From Xanthomonas vesicatoria ATCC 35937 (GTDB lineage Bacteria > Pseudomonadota > Gammaproteobacteria > Xanthomonadales > Xanthomonadaceae), in contig NZ_CP018725.1 of NCBI RefSeq assembly GCF_001908725.1, positions 2,288,501 to 2,352,500 of the forward strand: a stretch of 64,000 bases of DNA. Direction: 5' to 3'. Below the pieces are notes generated by a model that was given only the letters and a program-made list of their open reading frames with translations, was not told where the DNA came from and did no database searches. The position numbers and the translations under genes were made by a program. Shown here one piece after another: positions 1 to 11,968 of this stretch. The stretch's first letter is position 1. Every line of letters starts with the position of its first letter.

Positions 1-1
1 C

Positions 2-1591
2 CACGGCGAGCCACGCGAAGGCGGCCAGTCGCAGCAGCAGCGCTTCAATCAGGCGCAGCAACAGCAGAACCAGAATCAGGCGCAAAGCCAGGGCCAAGGC
101 CAGAACCAAGGTCAAGGCCAGCATCAGGGCCAGGGCCAGAACGCCGGCCAGAACCAGCAGGGCCAGGGGCAGAATCAGCAGGGTAATCGCCGCGACCGGT
201 TCCGCAACCGCCGCGACCGCGGTCCGCGCGATCGGTTCGGTAACGAAGGCGGCGGCATGCCGTCTTCCGATGGCAGCAACGAGCCCTTCATCGCGCGTCC
301 GCACCCGGCCGTACCGGAGGGCTTCCCGGTCTATTCGCTGAGCGATCTCAAGCGGATGCCGGCGCAGAAGCTGCTGGATATCGCCGACCAGCTCAACATC
401 CAGGAAGGCGTGGCGCGCGCGCGCAAGCAGGACGTGATCTTCGCCCTGCTCAAGGTGCTGACCCGCCATGGCGAAGGCGTTGCCGCCGACGGCGTGCTGG
501 AAATCCTGCCCGACGGCTTCGGCTTCCTGCGTGCCGCCGAGGCCAGCTACCTGGCCGGCCCGGACGATACCTATATCTCGCCCAGCCAGATCCGCCGCTT
601 CAACCTGCGCACTGGCGACCATTTGTCCGGCCGCATCCGCTTCCCCAAGGACGGCGAACGCTATTTTGCGCTGTCGATCGTGGACACCATCAACGGTGAG
701 CCGCTGGAAGCCAGCAAGAACAAGGTGCTGTTTGAGAACCTGACCCCGCTGTTCCCGCGTCGCCGGTTCCGTCTGGAACGTGGCGATGGGTCCACCGAGG
801 ACATCACCGGCCGCATCCTGGATCTGATGGCGCCGCAGGGTAAGGGTCAGCGCGCGCTGATCGTCTCCCCGCCCAAGGCCGGTAAGACGATGATGATGCA
901 GCAAGTGGCCACGGCCATCACCACCAATCATCCCGAAGTGCACATGATCGTGTTGTTGATCGACGAGCGCCCGGAAGAAGTGACCGAAATGCAGCGCACC
1001 GTGCGCGGCGAGGTCATCTCCTCCACGTTCGACGAGCCGGCCGCGCGCCACGTGCAGGTCGCCGAGATGGTGATCGAGCGGGCCAAGCGCCTGGTCGAGC
1101 ACAAGAAGGACGTGGTGATCCTGCTCGACTCGATCACCCGCCTGGCGCGCGCCTACAACAACGTGGTGCCCAGCTCGGGCAAGGTGCTCACCGGTGGTGT
1201 GGACGCCAACGCCCTGCACCGCCCGAAGCGCTTCTTCGGTGCGGCGCGTAACGTGGAAGAAGGCGGCTCGCTGACCATCATCGCCACGGCGCTGGTGGAA
1301 ACCGGCAGCAAGATGGACGAGGTGATCTACGAAGAGTTCAAGGGCACCGGCAACAGCGAAGTGCATCTGAATCGTCGCATCACCGAAAAGCGCGTGTATC
1401 CGGCGATCGACATCAACCGTTCGGGCACGCGTCGCGAAGATCTGTTGATCGAGCCGGAGCTGCTGCAGAAGATCTGGATCCTGCGCAAGCTGCTGCACCC
1501 GATGGACGAAATCGCCGCGATGGAATTCCTGCTGGACAAGATGAAGACCACCAAGTCCAACGACGAGTTCTTCAGTTCGATGAAGCGCTGA
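2..1591 (+). CDS. rho: Transcription termination factor Rho (5' end outside window)
   Basis: ATP-dependent RNA helicase that ends transcription at Rho-dependent sites. The frame is open from the left edge, so the true start is outside the window. The first ~62 visible residues are Gln/Asn/Gly rich, followed by an Arg/Asp-rich stretch ([17 protein letters not shown]). The conserved core begins near [18 protein letters not shown] (about residue 110 of the visible part) and aligns end to end with E. coli Rho: RNA-binding cold-shock fold ([31 protein letters not shown]), Walker A PPKAGKT, the ERPEEVTEM segment, Q-loop region [16 protein letters not shown], and C-terminal FFSSMKR. The ATG at 257 lies inside the open frame and is not the start. 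A strong intrinsic terminator follows 23 bp after the stop. The long Gln/Asn-rich N-terminal region is absent from E. coli Rho. Confidence 0.97.
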   Translation, partial: HGEPREGGQSQQQRFNQAQQQQNQNQAQSQGQGQNQGQGQHQGQGQNAGQNQQGQGQNQQGNRRDRFRNRRDRGPRDRFGNEGGGMPSSDGSNEPFIARPHPAVPEGFPVYSLSDLKRMPAQKLLDIADQLNIQEGVARARKQDVIFALLKVLTRHGEGVAADGVLEILPDGFGFLRAAEASYLAGPDDTYISPSQIRRFNLRTGDHLSGRIRFPKDGERYFALSIVDTINGEPLEASKNKVLFENLTPLFPRRRFRLERGDGSTEDITGRILDLMAPQGKGQRALIVSPPKAGKTMMMQQVATAITTNHPEVHMIVLLIDERPEEVTEMQRTVRGEVISSTFDEPAARHVQVAEMVIERAKRLVEHKKDVVILLDSITRLARAYNNVVPSSGKVLTGGVDANALHRPKRFFGAARNVEEGGSLTIIATALVETGSKMDEVIYEEFKGTGNSEVHLNRRITEKRVYPAIDINRSGTRREDLLIEPELLQKIWILRKLLHPMDEIAAMEFLLDKMKTTKSNDEFFSSMKR

Positions 1592-1614
1592 GGTCGGTTG
1601 CGTCAGCACTACGG

Positions 1615-1640
1615 AAAGCCCCGCATTGCGGGGCTTTTTT
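1615..1640 (+). terminator. Intrinsic terminator after rho
   Basis: AGCCCCGC / GCGGGGCT stem (1617-1624 with 1628-1635), 3-nt loop, followed by a run of six T ending at 1640. Classical Rho-independent terminator just downstream of the rho stop codon. Confidence 0.93.
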
Positions 1641-1756
1641 GTGGGCGGCATGACCTGATGCAGGCGTCGCTTCGGTGGATCCGCGTTGCCAAGCACGTGA
1701 TCGATGGGCTCGGCCCATCCAGGCGCCTTGGCGCGCCCTCCCTTCGCAGTGCCGGC

Positions 1757-1796
1757 AAAAGCGGCGCGCCCGGCCACACGCTGCGCCGGGCGCGCC
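1757..1796 (-). terminator. Terminator of the TonB-C-like gene
   Basis: Perfect 12-bp inverted repeat (1763-1774 with 1785-1796, loop 1775-1784). Read on the minus strand it is followed by TTTT (complement of 1757-1760). It sits 20 bp beyond the stop of the leftward gene ending at 1817. Confidence 0.75.
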
Positions 1797-1816
1797 TGTA
1801 TCAGTGGTAGTACGTT

Positions 1817-2686
1817 TTAGCCTTCCTGCAGCGGCGTCATCAGGCGCACGCCTTCGCCGTGCAGCGAAAACAGGCCCGAGCCCGGCAAGGCGTCCGGGCT
1901 ATCGGTCGTCGGAGCAGAGCGCTGCGTGCTCCACGACGCGCTCTGGCGCGGACCCGGCAGATAGGACTGCCATTTTTTCTGCTTGGCATCCAGGTCCCTC
2001 TCGGACGCGGCGATGTCGAAGGTCACCGGCACGCGCATCTCCCAAAACGGTGCATTGCGCTCAGGCCCGGCCGTGGGCGGGATGAAGGTCCAACTGCGCG
2101 CCTTGGCCATCGAGGCATCGGCAAATTCCTTGCGCCAGCGCGCACGCTTGGACTCGGAAACCAGCGAGGTGAGGTTGACCTGTTCGGCAACCACATCCTC
2201 CACCTTGCCATCGCGTCCGATCTTGAGCAGCAGATAGACCACGCCAGTGGCCCCGCCCCTGAAGGCATTGACCGGATAAGGCGGCGGCGCCATGTCCCTG
2301 GCCTGTGCGGCATCCCCCTGCTCGGCCTGACCGCCAAAATGCGCGCTGCGAATCGACACCCGATACTGATTGTCGTCGACCGGCTTGGCGACCAGCAGCA
2401 GGCTCATCGGCAACTGCGTCGGCAGCGCCGTGCCGTCGTCCCTGACCGGATCGAAGCGCCATGACGCAACCGACTGCTTGACCTGGTCGCGCACGACGGC
2501 GGGCAGTCGTTGTTCGTCCTCGAGCTTGACCTCGGTGACCGCGCCAGCCGGGGTCAAGGTCAGCTCGCCGCTGACATTCATGCTGGCTTCGATCTGCTGG
2601 CGGACCGCAGCGGCCTTGGCGTTGGCACCTCCCGTCATTGCCAGTCCCAACGCGATACCCAACCCGACCCGTTGCTTCCATTGCAT
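1817..2686 (-). CDS. Exported protein with TonB C-terminal-like domain
   Basis: 289-residue protein with a Sec signal peptide (MQWKQRVGLGIALGLAMTGG, likely cut after ANA). The start at 2686 is preferred over an in-frame codon 40 residues upstream because it has AAGGGAG about 8 nt before it and gives a clean signal peptide. Around residues 140-175 the pattern YPVNAFRGGATG followed by a beta stretch and RDGKVEDV resembles the TonB C-terminal fold (YPxxAxxxGxxGxVxxxxxVxxDGxV). There is no N-terminal membrane anchor and no Pro-Lys/Pro-Glu spacer, so it is probably a periplasmic TonB-C relative and not a true energy transducer for ExbBD. An earlier segment (about 30-100) repeats a similar beta-rich layout and may be a second, degenerate copy. 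It is a single gene with its own terminator. Its role is unknown. Confidence 0.8.
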   Translation of the reverse strand: MQWKQRVGLGIALGLAMTGGANAKAAAVRQQIEASMNVSGELTLTPAGAVTEVKLEDEQRLPAVVRDQVKQSVASWRFDPVRDDGTALPTQLPMSLLLVAKPVDDNQYRVSIRSAHFGGQAEQGDAAQARDMAPPPYPVNAFRGGATGVVYLLLKIGRDGKVEDVVAEQVNLTSLVSESKRARWRKEFADASMAKARSWTFIPPTAGPERNAPFWEMRVPVTFDIAASERDLDAKQKKWQSYLPGPRQSASWSTQRSAPTTDSPDALPGSGLFSLHGEGVRLMTPLQEG

Positions 2687-2879
2687 TGCCGCACTCCCTT
2701 CAACGTGAGCGCCTGTTGTACCAGTGTGCGGCCGAAAACGAAATGTTCGGCACTGTGCCAACGCTGCGCTGTTGCCAGCGCCGGGCAGCCCGTGCGCTCG
2801 CACCACGATGCACGCGAACGCGCCTACCGATCCCGTTAGCGCTCCGCCACGCGGCTACGTCGTCGTGCGTCGATCACCG

Positions 2880-4619
2880 CTACGCCAGCCGCCGCGACTC
2901 CGCATACGGCGGCGTGTCCGGGTAATCGTCTTCGCGCAGGCGGGCCTGCAAATCACGCCACCATTGCGGGTCGAACAGTTCCGGGTGGATGTGCTTGACC
3001 GCTTCCAGCTGCGAGGCCGGCAAGCCCATGAACAGGGCGAAGCGTTCGGGAAACACATCGCGCGGACCGACGTGGAACCAGGGTTCGGCGGCGAGTTGTT
3101 CTTCGTAGGTGGTGGGCGTGGGCCAGTCACGGAAGCTGCATTCGGTGATCAGGCACAGCTCGTCGTAGTCGTAGAACACCGCACGCTGGTGGCGGGTGAT
3201 GCCGAAGTTCTTCAGCAGCATGTCGCCGGGAAAGATGTTGTTGCGCGCCATGTCCTTGATGGCCTGGCCGTAGTCCAGCGCCGCCGCATGCGCGGCCTCG
3301 GGCAGTTGTTCGCGCAGATACAGATTGAGCGGGCGCAGGCGCCGTTGCACGTAGCACAGCGCGATCAGTACATCGTCGCCATCTTCGCTCAGGCTCGTTG
3401 CGCAGCTGGTCTGCAGCTCCTGCAGCAGCGCCGGCGAGAAGCGCGATTTGGGAAAGCGCAGGTAGCGATACGGCTGCGCGTCGAGCAGGCGGCCGATGCG
3501 GTCGAGCTGGAAGACCAATTCGTATTTGCCCTCCACCTGCGCGCGGCTCATGGTCTTGGGATAGGCGAAACGATCACGAATCAGTTTGAACACCAGCGGA
3601 TAGCTGGGCAGCGTAAACACCACCATGACCATGCCCGGCGTGCCATCGGCATGCACCAGCTGCTCGGTCGGCTGCGCCTGGAAATGGCTGAAAAACGTCC
3701 GATAGCGTTCGGTCTTGCCCTGCTTGGCGCGGCCCAGCATGGTGTACAGCTCATCGACCGGCTTGTGGGTCAACAGGCTGCGCAGGAACACCACCGCATC
3801 GCCGACCGTCGACAGGTCGGCTTGAAAATAACTGCGCGAATTGCTGAACAGTTGCGCGACATCGCTGCGCTTGGTCAACACCGCTTCGGCGCGCAGGCCA
3901 GCTTTGTCGTTGACCAATGCGATCACGCACGGCGAGAAGCGATGTTCACCGAACACGCGGCCAACCAGATAGGCGCGGCGCTCGCGGTAGAACACCGTCT
4001 CCAGCAACTCCACGCTGCGCACCGGGTGCTCGCCCCAGTGCGCCAGATCGTCGAGCAGGCGCACGGCAATGGCCGCCGCGCACCTTGTGCGGTGCGCATA
4101 CGGCACTGCAAATGCGTAGTCACCCAATACCCGCACCAGCATGTCGGTCAGCCGGCCGGGCGAGACCGCGTAGGTATGACGTGCCACCGGCACGGTGATG
4201 GCATCGGTGGGTTCGATATCCAGCGCAATGAATTCGATATCGGCATCCACGCCATGGGTGCCGAAGTAGCGCCGGGTCAGGGTGTTGTAGAACGTCTTGT
4301 ACAGCTCCTGATCGATCAACCCGTCCAGCAGTGCAGCGTAGTGATTGCGCGCGCGCATCCACAGCGCGCGATCGTGCGCCTGTCCCAGCAGCACTGCACG
4401 CAGGCGCAGCATGCACTCGGTGATGTACTGGTCGTAGAGCGCAATGCGCGCCACCGCGTCCTCGCGCGCACCGCTCCAGTCGCGCATTTCGAAACGCTGC
4501 CGGGCGCGCGCGGTGATCTCGGAAAAGCGGGCGTGATAATCCTCGAAGGCTTCATACACCGCGTGGGCGATTGCCAGCGCGCGGCGTTCGGACTGCGGCG
4601 GTAACGGTGGCTGGCTCAT
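2880..4619 (-). CDS. aceK: Isocitrate dehydrogenase kinase/phosphatase
   Basis: Bifunctional enzyme that phosphorylates (inactivates) and dephosphorylates isocitrate dehydrogenase, controlling the split between TCA cycle and glyoxylate shunt. The 579-residue product matches the usual AceK length (about 575-600). Family hallmarks seen: [20 protein letters not shown] (the glycine-poor ATP-binding strand typical of AceK), [19 protein letters not shown] (catalytic and metal-binding loop) and [11 protein letters not shown]. The start [13 protein letters not shown] at 4619 overlaps the LysR stop by four bases (ATGA), indicating translational coupling. Reading further upstream in the same frame only runs antisense-free through the regulator gene and is not coding. 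In E. coli aceK belongs to aceBAK; here the malate synthase and isocitrate lyase genes are absent and the gene follows a LysR regulator. The isocitrate dehydrogenase nearby is the monomeric type (see that entry). Confidence 0.95.
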   Translation of the reverse strand: MSQPPLPPQSERRALAIAHAVYEAFEDYHARFSEITARARQRFEMRDWSGAREDAVARIALYDQYITECMLRLRAVLLGQAHDRALWMRARNHYAALLDGLIDQELYKTFYNTLTRRYFGTHGVDADIEFIALDIEPTDAITVPVARHTYAVSPGRLTDMLVRVLGDYAFAVPYAHRTRCAAAIAVRLLDDLAHWGEHPVRSVELLETVFYRERRAYLVGRVFGEHRFSPCVIALVNDKAGLRAEAVLTKRSDVAQLFSNSRSYFQADLSTVGDAVVFLRSLLTHKPVDELYTMLGRAKQGKTERYRTFFSHFQAQPTEQLVHADGTPGMVMVVFTLPSYPLVFKLIRDRFAYPKTMSRAQVEGKYELVFQLDRIGRLLDAQPYRYLRFPKSRFSPALLQELQTSCATSLSEDGDDVLIALCYVQRRLRPLNLYLREQLPEAAHAAALDYGQAIKDMARNNIFPGDMLLKNFGITRHQRAVFYDYDELCLITECSFRDWPTPTTYEEQLAAEPWFHVGPRDVFPERFALFMGLPASQLEAVKHIHPELFDPQWWRDLQARLREDDYPDTPPYAESRRLA

Positions 4620-5575
4620 GGCGGCAGTGTCCTGGAGCGCTTGCGACGGCGCGGGGCGGGCGGTGTAGCCGGCGACGCGATGGCGGCCTGCTGTGCATGA
4701 GCGACATGTTCGCGCGCCTGCACCTGCAACCACGCGCGGAACGCAAGAAAACCAGCATGCGCAGCCGAGCGTGGCGGATACACCAGATAGTGCGACCAAC
4801 CGGTCTTGAGCCGTTGCGCGGACAACGCCACCAGCTGGCCGGACGCCAGCAGCAGGCGTGCGCGCGTGACGCGCCCCAATGCCACGCCGACACCATCCAG
4901 CGCGGCGCGGTGATGCGCCTCGGATTCGTCGAGCACTGCGACATACCGCCGTGGCGCCTGCCCGCCGAACGCCGCAAACCAGCGCAGCCAGGCGTCGTCC
5001 GGGTCGCCCAGCAATGGCCAGTGCTGCAGCGGCGGTGCGTCCGCGCCACCCATGCGCGCGATCAGGGCGGGGCTTGCCATCGGGACCAGCCATTCGTCGA
5101 ACAGCGGTTCGGCGATGACGCCCGGCCATTGCCCGGCGCCAATGCGCATGGCGCCATCAACCTGCTGCTGGCGCTCGAAATCCACCAGCCGCTCGCTGGA
5201 GAACAGATTGATCTCGATGGTGGGGTGGTCGGCCAGAAAACCGCCCAGGCGCGGCACCAGCCAGGTGGATGCCATCGATGGGGTGATGCTCAGGGTCAGC
5301 GTATCCTCGCGGCGCGGGCCGAACGGCTGAAACGCTTCGGCGATCGCATCCAGATGCGGTGCGATGCGCTCCAGCAATTGCTGACCTTGCGGCGTGGCGG
5401 TCACGCCACGCGCATGCCGCTGCAACAGCGGATAGCCCAAGCGTTGTTCGAGCACACGCATCTGGTGGCTGAGCGCGCTGACGGTGAGATGCATCGCGGC
5501 AGCGGCGCGCGACAGGTTCCCCAGGCGCACCGCGCTGACGAAGCCTTGCAAGGCATGAAGCGGCGGACGCGACAT
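4616..5575 (-). CDS. LysR-family transcriptional regulator (GcvA-like)
   Basis: 319-residue LysR regulator. The N-terminal winged helix-turn-helix (about 5-64) contains [20 protein letters not shown] and [20 protein letters not shown], typical of the GcvA/AmpR branch. Residues ~90-295 form the periplasmic-binding-like effector domain ([32 protein letters not shown]). The C terminus ends in a basic tail ([14 protein letters not shown]). It is transcribed away from a small gene at 5680 and is coupled to aceK through a 4-base overlap, so it may control aceK and/or the divergent gene. Two inverted repeats lie in the 104-bp divergent region. The effector is unknown. Confidence 0.92.
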   Translation of the reverse strand: MSRPPLHALQGFVSAVRLGNLSRAAAAMHLTVSALSHQMRVLEQRLGYPLLQRHARGVTATPQGQQLLERIAPHLDAIAEAFQPFGPRREDTLTLSITPSMASTWLVPRLGGFLADHPTIEINLFSSERLVDFERQQQVDGAMRIGAGQWPGVIAEPLFDEWLVPMASPALIARMGGADAPPLQHWPLLGDPDDAWLRWFAAFGGQAPRRYVAVLDESEAHHRAALDGVGVALGRVTRARLLLASGQLVALSAQRLKTGWSHYLVYPPRSAAHAGFLAFRAWLQVQAREHVAHAQQAAIASPATPPAPRRRKRSRTLPP

Positions 5576-5585
5576 GGGCAGACCC

Positions 5586-5628
5586 TTGAATTGAATTCAA
5601 AACGATTTTGCAAAAGCCTCGCTTTTGC
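5586..5628. promoter_or_regulatory. Two inverted repeats between the lysR-type gene and the divergent small gene
   Basis: The region holds TTGAATTGAATTCAA (5586-5600), which contains the perfect palindrome TTGAATTCAA and fits a LysR T-N11-A box. It also holds GCAAAAGC-CTC-GCTTTTGC (5610-5628), a perfect 8-bp inverted repeat. LysR regulators commonly bind such sites in a divergent promoter next to their own gene. The assignment is inferred from position and symmetry only. Confidence 0.55.
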
Positions 5629-5679
5629 CGCCCCTAGCCTGCGCCTACTGTGGATTCCACTCAAGTGGAGGCGGAATCA

Positions 5680-5919
5680 ATGCGCATCTTTACCGACTTG
5701 CTGTTCCAGCACGGGCACATTGCCGACGTGGAACTGGCGCAGCGGCTGGCCGAACCAGACGCTGTGGCGGACCCCGCAGCGCCGCAGGCCGCGTCGGCCC
5801 CTCCCGCGACCGACGCGGAACACATCGACGCGGCGCAACGCGCCCGGCGCGAACAGCGCATGGTGCGCCGCACGCGCCGCCTGCTGCGCGCCATCACGGC
5901 GCTGTCGCCTTTTCGCTGA
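5680..5919 (+). CDS. Small hypothetical protein divergent from the LysR gene
   Basis: 79-residue protein starting MRIFTDLLFQHGHIADVELA. The start at 5680 is preferred to an in-frame ATG ten codons upstream because GGAG lies 10 nt before it. The N-terminal third is ordered and amphipathic, the middle is Ala/Pro-rich linker (about 28-50), and the C-terminal part is strongly basic (ARREQRMVRRTRRLLRA). No signal peptide, membrane segment or family is recognised. It is divergent from the LysR gene across a 104-bp region with two inverted repeats, so it is a candidate target of that regulator. A 12-bp hairpin follows the stop codon by 6 bp. Confidence 0.65.
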   Translation: MRIFTDLLFQHGHIADVELAQRLAEPDAVADPAAPQAASAPPATDAEHIDAAQRARREQRMVRRTRRLLRAITALSPFR

Positions 5920-5925
5920 AATGAC

Positions 5926-5954
5926 AAGGCCCGCCTCTGGAGGAGGCGGGCCTT
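5926..5954. terminator. Hairpin between convergent genes
   Basis: Perfect 12-bp stem AAGGCCCGCCTC (5926-5937) with 5943-5954 and a 5-nt loop. It lies between the ends of the rightward small gene (5919) and leftward icd (5997). There is no long T-run on either strand, but position suggests a bidirectional terminator. Confidence 0.7.
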
Positions 5955-5996
5955 GGGTGTCACTGCAGTTCACGCACCGACAGGCGGTGCCGCCGA

Positions 5997-8614
<2,618 letters not shown>

Positions 8615-9169
8615 TCACTTGACCGTAATGGTCTGCGGGTTGCCGGCTGGCTTCCCGTCGACCATCGCCTGCGCGGTGTAGGTACCGGCCGGCCAGCCGT
8701 CGGGTTTGCTAAAACTGAGATTGGTGGTCTCCGCACCAGAGGTAGTCAGCGTGGCGTTCTGCTCGCCGGCGACCTGACCATCCTGATAGGTGAGCTTGGC
8801 CGACACCGCCACATTGCTCGCGCTGCCATCGGTCTTGACCGACACAATGATGGTGTCCTTCGTGCCGATGGTGGCGGCCGGGGTCACCGTCTTGTCGGCG
8901 GCGGCCTTGGTGCCGACGGCGACACTGGAGACCGTCACGGCAGATCCGGTCGCAGCTGCGGTGTCGGTGCTGGCAGCGCCGGTCGCAGTGCTTTGTCCTG
9001 ACTGATCGCTGGCGGGTGGCGTTGCAGCTGGGCCCGGCATCGCGTCAGTGGCCGCGCCGGAGGTAGGATCCTTCGAAACGCTTGCATCTTCGTCCTTCTT
9101 GCAACCGGACAATGCGAGCACGCCGGCAAGCGCGATCACGAGCGTGCTTGAAACGGATTTGGTACGCAT
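8615..9169 (-). CDS. Putative lipoprotein with C-terminal Ig-like beta domain
   Basis: 184 residues with a lipoprotein signal peptide (MRTKSVSSTLVIALAGVLAL, lipobox LSGC) followed by KKDEDAS. Residues ~28-85 are low-complexity Ala/Thr/Ser/Asp. The C-terminal ~95 residues look like one beta-sandwich domain (IGTKDTIIVSVKTDGSA, VSAKLTYQDGQVAGEQ, KPDGWPAGTYTAQAMVDGKP), the pattern of a bacterial Ig/DUF-type fold. GGAGATT lies 7 nt before the ATG. It is probably anchored to the outer membrane with the beta domain in the periplasm. The function is unknown. The adjacent upstream gene (LysM) also targets the envelope. Confidence 0.82.
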   Translation of the reverse strand: MRTKSVSSTLVIALAGVLALSGCKKDEDASVSKDPTSGAATDAMPGPAATPPASDQSGQSTATGAASTDTAAATGSAVTVSSVAVGTKAAADKTVTPAATIGTKDTIIVSVKTDGSASNVAVSAKLTYQDGQVAGEQNATLTTSGAETTNLSFSKPDGWPAGTYTAQAMVDGKPAGNPQTITVK

Positions 9170-9272
9170 GGGTCAATCTCCAACGATCGAGAAGTATTGT
9201 TTCTGGAATGTTTTGCAGACTCCGATGCGTCCGCATCGTATCTCTGCAATGCAAGGACGGTTACGCCCGCAG

Positions 9273-9566
9273 CTACGCTTTATGCGGCAAACGCAATACC
9301 TGGCCCGGGAAAATCTTGTCCGGATCCTTGAGCGTTTCGCGATTTGCTTCAAAAATGCGCGGCCACAAGGCGCCATCACCGAGGTGACGTTTGGCGATGC
9401 TGGACAGACTGTCGCCCGCTTGCACGGTAATCGATTCCTCGACCAGCTCTGCAGTGCTCTGCACGCTGGTGCGCACGTTGGAAAAATCCGGCGCGGGCGT
9501 CACCTCGGCGGTGCTGTCGACCGACGATGTCACAGTGGAAAAATCTGCTTTTTTATCTGCGCTCAT
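9273..9566 (-). CDS. LysM domain protein
   Basis: 97-residue protein starting MSADKKADFSTVTSSVDSTA, preceded by GAAGGAA. Residues ~48-94 form one LysM domain (ITVQAGDSLSSIAKRHLGDG, then LWPRIFEANRETLKDPDKIF, then PGQVLRLP). The layout resembles the C-terminal half of YgaU/Kbp, which in E. coli pairs a BON domain with LysM; here the N-terminal ~45 residues are a disordered linker with two similar DFSxVxxSVxSTAE units and no BON domain. There is no signal peptide, so the protein is cytoplasmic unless exported otherwise. Confidence 0.85.
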   Translation of the reverse strand: MSADKKADFSTVTSSVDSTAEVTPAPDFSNVRTSVQSTAELVEESITVQAGDSLSSIAKRHLGDGALWPRIFEANRETLKDPDKIFPGQVLRLPHKA

Positions 9567-9669
9567 TGCTGCGTTCCTTCGTGCATCACGAGGACTGCAG
9601 GGTGCGTGGAGCGCTGTTAAGCGTGGATCGCGCCACCGTGAAGCTGGCGCGATTCTCCAAGGCGGCGAC

Positions 9670-10485
9670 TTACTGGCGCAGGTCGCGAAAGATCGACAGC
9701 GGCATCGGTACGCTGGGCGAGCTGCGCAACGGGTTGATATCCAGCCCGCCACGCCGGGTATAACGCGCTTCGACCACCAACCACTCCGGCGCGCAACGGG
9801 TCAGCACGTCGTTGAATATGCGCTCCACACATTGCTCGTGAAACTCGGCGTGATCGCGGAAACTCACCAGATAGCGCAACAGGCCCTCACGATCGATGCG
9901 GGTCCCCCGATAGCGCAGCGTGACGCTGGCCCAATCCGGCTGACCGGTGACCGGGCAATTGGATTTGAGCAATGCCGAGGTCAGCACTTCTTCCACTGCG
10001 GAGCCTGCCTGCGCGCGCAGATACGCCGCATTGGGCGGGCCGTAATCGTCGATGGTGATATCTAGCGTATCGATCGACTCGCCCTCGCCCACGGTATCGA
10101 TCGGCGGCAAGCCGAACTCCACCGACACATCCGCGCCAGCGCGCGTGGACAGGTCGGTGGCAATGCGCGTGCGCACCGCTTCGGCACTGTTGAAGCGCGT
10201 GGCATTGAGCGAGTTGAGATACAGCTTGAGCGATTTGGATTCGATCAGCGACGGCGAATCGCAGGGCACGTGCAACGTGGCTGTTGCAACGCACGGCTTG
10301 CCCTGTGCATCGAGCCAGCTCAGCTCGTAGGCGTGCCAGCGATCGCGCCCGATAAACGGCAAGGCGCCGGTCAGGCCGATCGCCTCGCGGCCGGCCGCGC
10401 GCGGAATGGGAAATAGCAGCGACGGGTCGTAGCCACTGGGGTAGGCGACCTCACGACCGAGGGCGGAATCTTCTGGGGTATTCAT
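9670..10485 (-). CDS. queF: NADPH-dependent 7-cyano-7-deazaguanine reductase
   Basis: Reduces preQ0 to preQ1 in queuosine biosynthesis, using two NADPH. At 271 residues it is the long bimodular (YqcD-like) QueF. The QueF motif [11 protein letters not shown] sits near residue 83. The catalytic Cys is in [17 protein letters not shown] in the C-terminal half, with [12 protein letters not shown] nearby. The start [20 protein letters not shown] matches the family. It is a single gene between the LysM gene and the M20 hydrolase. Confidence 0.95.
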   Translation of the reverse strand: MNTPEDSALGREVAYPSGYDPSLLFPIPRAAGREAIGLTGALPFIGRDRWHAYELSWLDAQGKPCVATATLHVPCDSPSLIESKSLKLYLNSLNATRFNSAEAVRTRIATDLSTRAGADVSVEFGLPPIDTVGEGESIDTLDITIDDYGPPNAAYLRAQAGSAVEEVLTSALLKSNCPVTGQPDWASVTLRYRGTRIDREGLLRYLVSFRDHAEFHEQCVERIFNDVLTRCAPEWLVVEARYTRRGGLDINPLRSSPSVPMPLSIFRDLRQ

Positions 10486-10623
10486 CCCGCCATTTTAGGC
10501 CGCAAGTGCTGGCCGTGAGGTGTATGGCAATGCGGACACACAGAGCAAAAAGCACGGCGGGTTGCCGGAAGGCCAGGCCTACCCATCTGCCATCGAAAAA
10601 GGGGATCCGCCCAGCCGCAGGCG

Positions 10624-10664
10624 AATCCCCAATCCCCGATCCCGATTTCCCGATCCCCATTCAC
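10624..10664. repeat. Degenerate heptamer array (AATCCCC/GATTCCC type)
   Basis: Consecutive units AATCCCC, AATCCCC, GATCCC, GATTTCCC, GATCCCC with a period close to seven. It ends across the stop codon of the leftward M20 hydrolase (10661). It is the same family as the arrays at 16947 and 40707. Confidence 0.7.
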
Positions 10665-11968
10665 CCCTGCTGCAGATAATCCAGCGACACCTGCAACAAC
10701 GCGCGCAGGCCCACATCCAGCGACGACTCGTCGAGCAAGAACTGCGGCGAATGGTTGCTGGGCGCGGTGGCCGGGTCGACGCCTTTGGCGGTGGAACCAA
10801 CGAAGAAGAACATCGACGGCACCTGCTGGGCGTAGAACGAGAAGTCTTCCGCGCCCATCTGCAACGGCGGTTCGTACACGTTGTCGGCGCCCACCACGGC
10901 CTGCAGGCTGGGCAGCATCTTGGCCGTCAGGGCCGGGTCGTTGACCGTGGCCGGGTTGCCGTCCTGGTCAGGTACCTGCGCATCCACCTTGGCGCCATGC
11001 GCGGCGGCGGTGTGTTCGGCCACGTTCTTGAGATCGGCAAAGATCTGCTGGCGCATGCCTTCATCGAAGGTGCGGATGGTGCCGACCATTTCCACGTCGT
11101 CGGGGATGATGTTGTAGCGGATGCCGCCCTTGATGGCGCCGAAGCTGAGCACCGCCGGCTGCTTGGACAGGTTGGCGCGGCGGCTGACCACCGTCTGCGC
11201 GGTGGAAATCATGTCGGCGCTTGCCACGATCGGGTCGATACCGTTCCACGGCGCCGAGCCATGGGTCTGCCGGCCGATCATCTTGATCGCGAAGCGGTCC
11301 GAGGCCGCCATCAGCGGGCCGCTGCGCACCGCAATCTTGCCGGCCTGCACGCTGGAGAACACATGCAGGCCGAACACCGCCTGCGGCTTGAAGTCGGTGA
11401 ACAGACCTTCCTTGAGCATCAGCGAGGCGCCGCCTTCCTCGTTGCCCGGCGCTCCCTCTTCGGAGGGCTGGAAGATCAGCATCACCTCGCCGGGTAGCTG
11501 GTCGCGCATGCCTACCAACGCCTCCGCCACGCCGAGCAGGATGGCGGTATGGGCATCGTGGCCGCAGGCGTGCATCACCCCGACCTGCTCGCCGCGGTAC
11601 TCGGCGGTGGCCTTGGAGGCGAACGGCAGCCCGGTCTGCTCTTTCACCGGCAGCGCATCCATGTCTGCGCGCATGGCGATCTTCGGGCCGGGCTTGCCAC
11701 CCTTGATGATCGCCACAACGCCATGATGGGCGATGCCGGTGCGCGGCTTGAGGCCAAGCTTGCGCAGCTGCGCGGCCACGGTCGCGGCGGTGCGCTCCTC
11801 TCGATTGGACAACTCCGGGTGCTGGTGGAAGTCGCGACGCCACTGCACCACCTTGGGCTGCAGCGCGCCGGCGACGGCCTGAACGTCGGGCCGCGGCGCG
11901 GCCTGTGCGGCGGCAAGCGTGGGCAGGGCCAGCAGCAGCGTGCTGGTCAGCAGACGGGAATGGCGCAT
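10661..11968 (-). CDS. Exported M20 family amidohydrolase (carboxypeptidase/aminoacylase type)
   Basis: 435-residue zinc hydrolase that should release amino acids from N-acyl or short peptide substrates in the periplasm. The signal peptide MRHSRLLTSTLLLALPTLAAAQA is clear. M20D features: FHQHPELSNREERTA, MRADMDALPVKEQTGLP, the metal-binding MHACGHDAHTAILLG, FQPSEEGAPGNEEGGASLM (catalytic Glu-Glu), and PLQMGAEDFSFYAQQVPS. GGAGG lies before the ATG with good spacing. Most M20D hydrolases (hippurate hydrolase, IAA-amino-acid hydrolase) are cytoplasmic; the signal peptide is shared with a group of xanthomonad and sphingomonad enzymes. Substrate unknown. The last codons overlap a heptamer array. 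Confidence 0.92.
   Translation of the reverse strand: MRHSRLLTSTLLLALPTLAAAQAAPRPDVQAVAGALQPKVVQWRRDFHQHPELSNREERTAATVAAQLRKLGLKPRTGIAHHGVVAIIKGGKPGPKIAMRADMDALPVKEQTGLPFASKATAEYRGEQVGVMHACGHDAHTAILLGVAEALVGMRDQLPGEVMLIFQPSEEGAPGNEEGGASLMLKEGLFTDFKPQAVFGLHVFSSVQAGKIAVRSGPLMAASDRFAIKMIGRQTHGSAPWNGIDPIVASADMISTAQTVVSRRANLSKQPAVLSFGAIKGGIRYNIIPDDVEMVGTIRTFDEGMRQQIFADLKNVAEHTAAAHGAKVDAQVPDQDGNPATVNDPALTAKMLPSLQAVVGADNVYEPPLQMGAEDFSFYAQQVPSMFFFVGSTAKGVDPATAPSNHSPQFLLDESSLDVGLRALLQVSLDYLQQG

Noticed and set aside
1..190. Gln-rich stretch as a separate repeat element or independent gene
   Set aside because: It is in frame and continuous with rho, and the frame has no stop, so it is the protein's N-terminal domain.
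2724..4604. 626-codon open frame opposite aceK
   Set aside because: High GC leaves the antisense frame open. AceK on the other strand has full family similarity, while this translation has none.
4620..5129. N-terminal extension of AceK by 170 residues
   Set aside because: The extension lies entirely within the LysR gene in another frame and has no AceK similarity. The ATGA overlap start gives normal length.
10624..10664. CRISPR array
   Set aside because: Units are seven bases with no spacers; simple tandem repeat.
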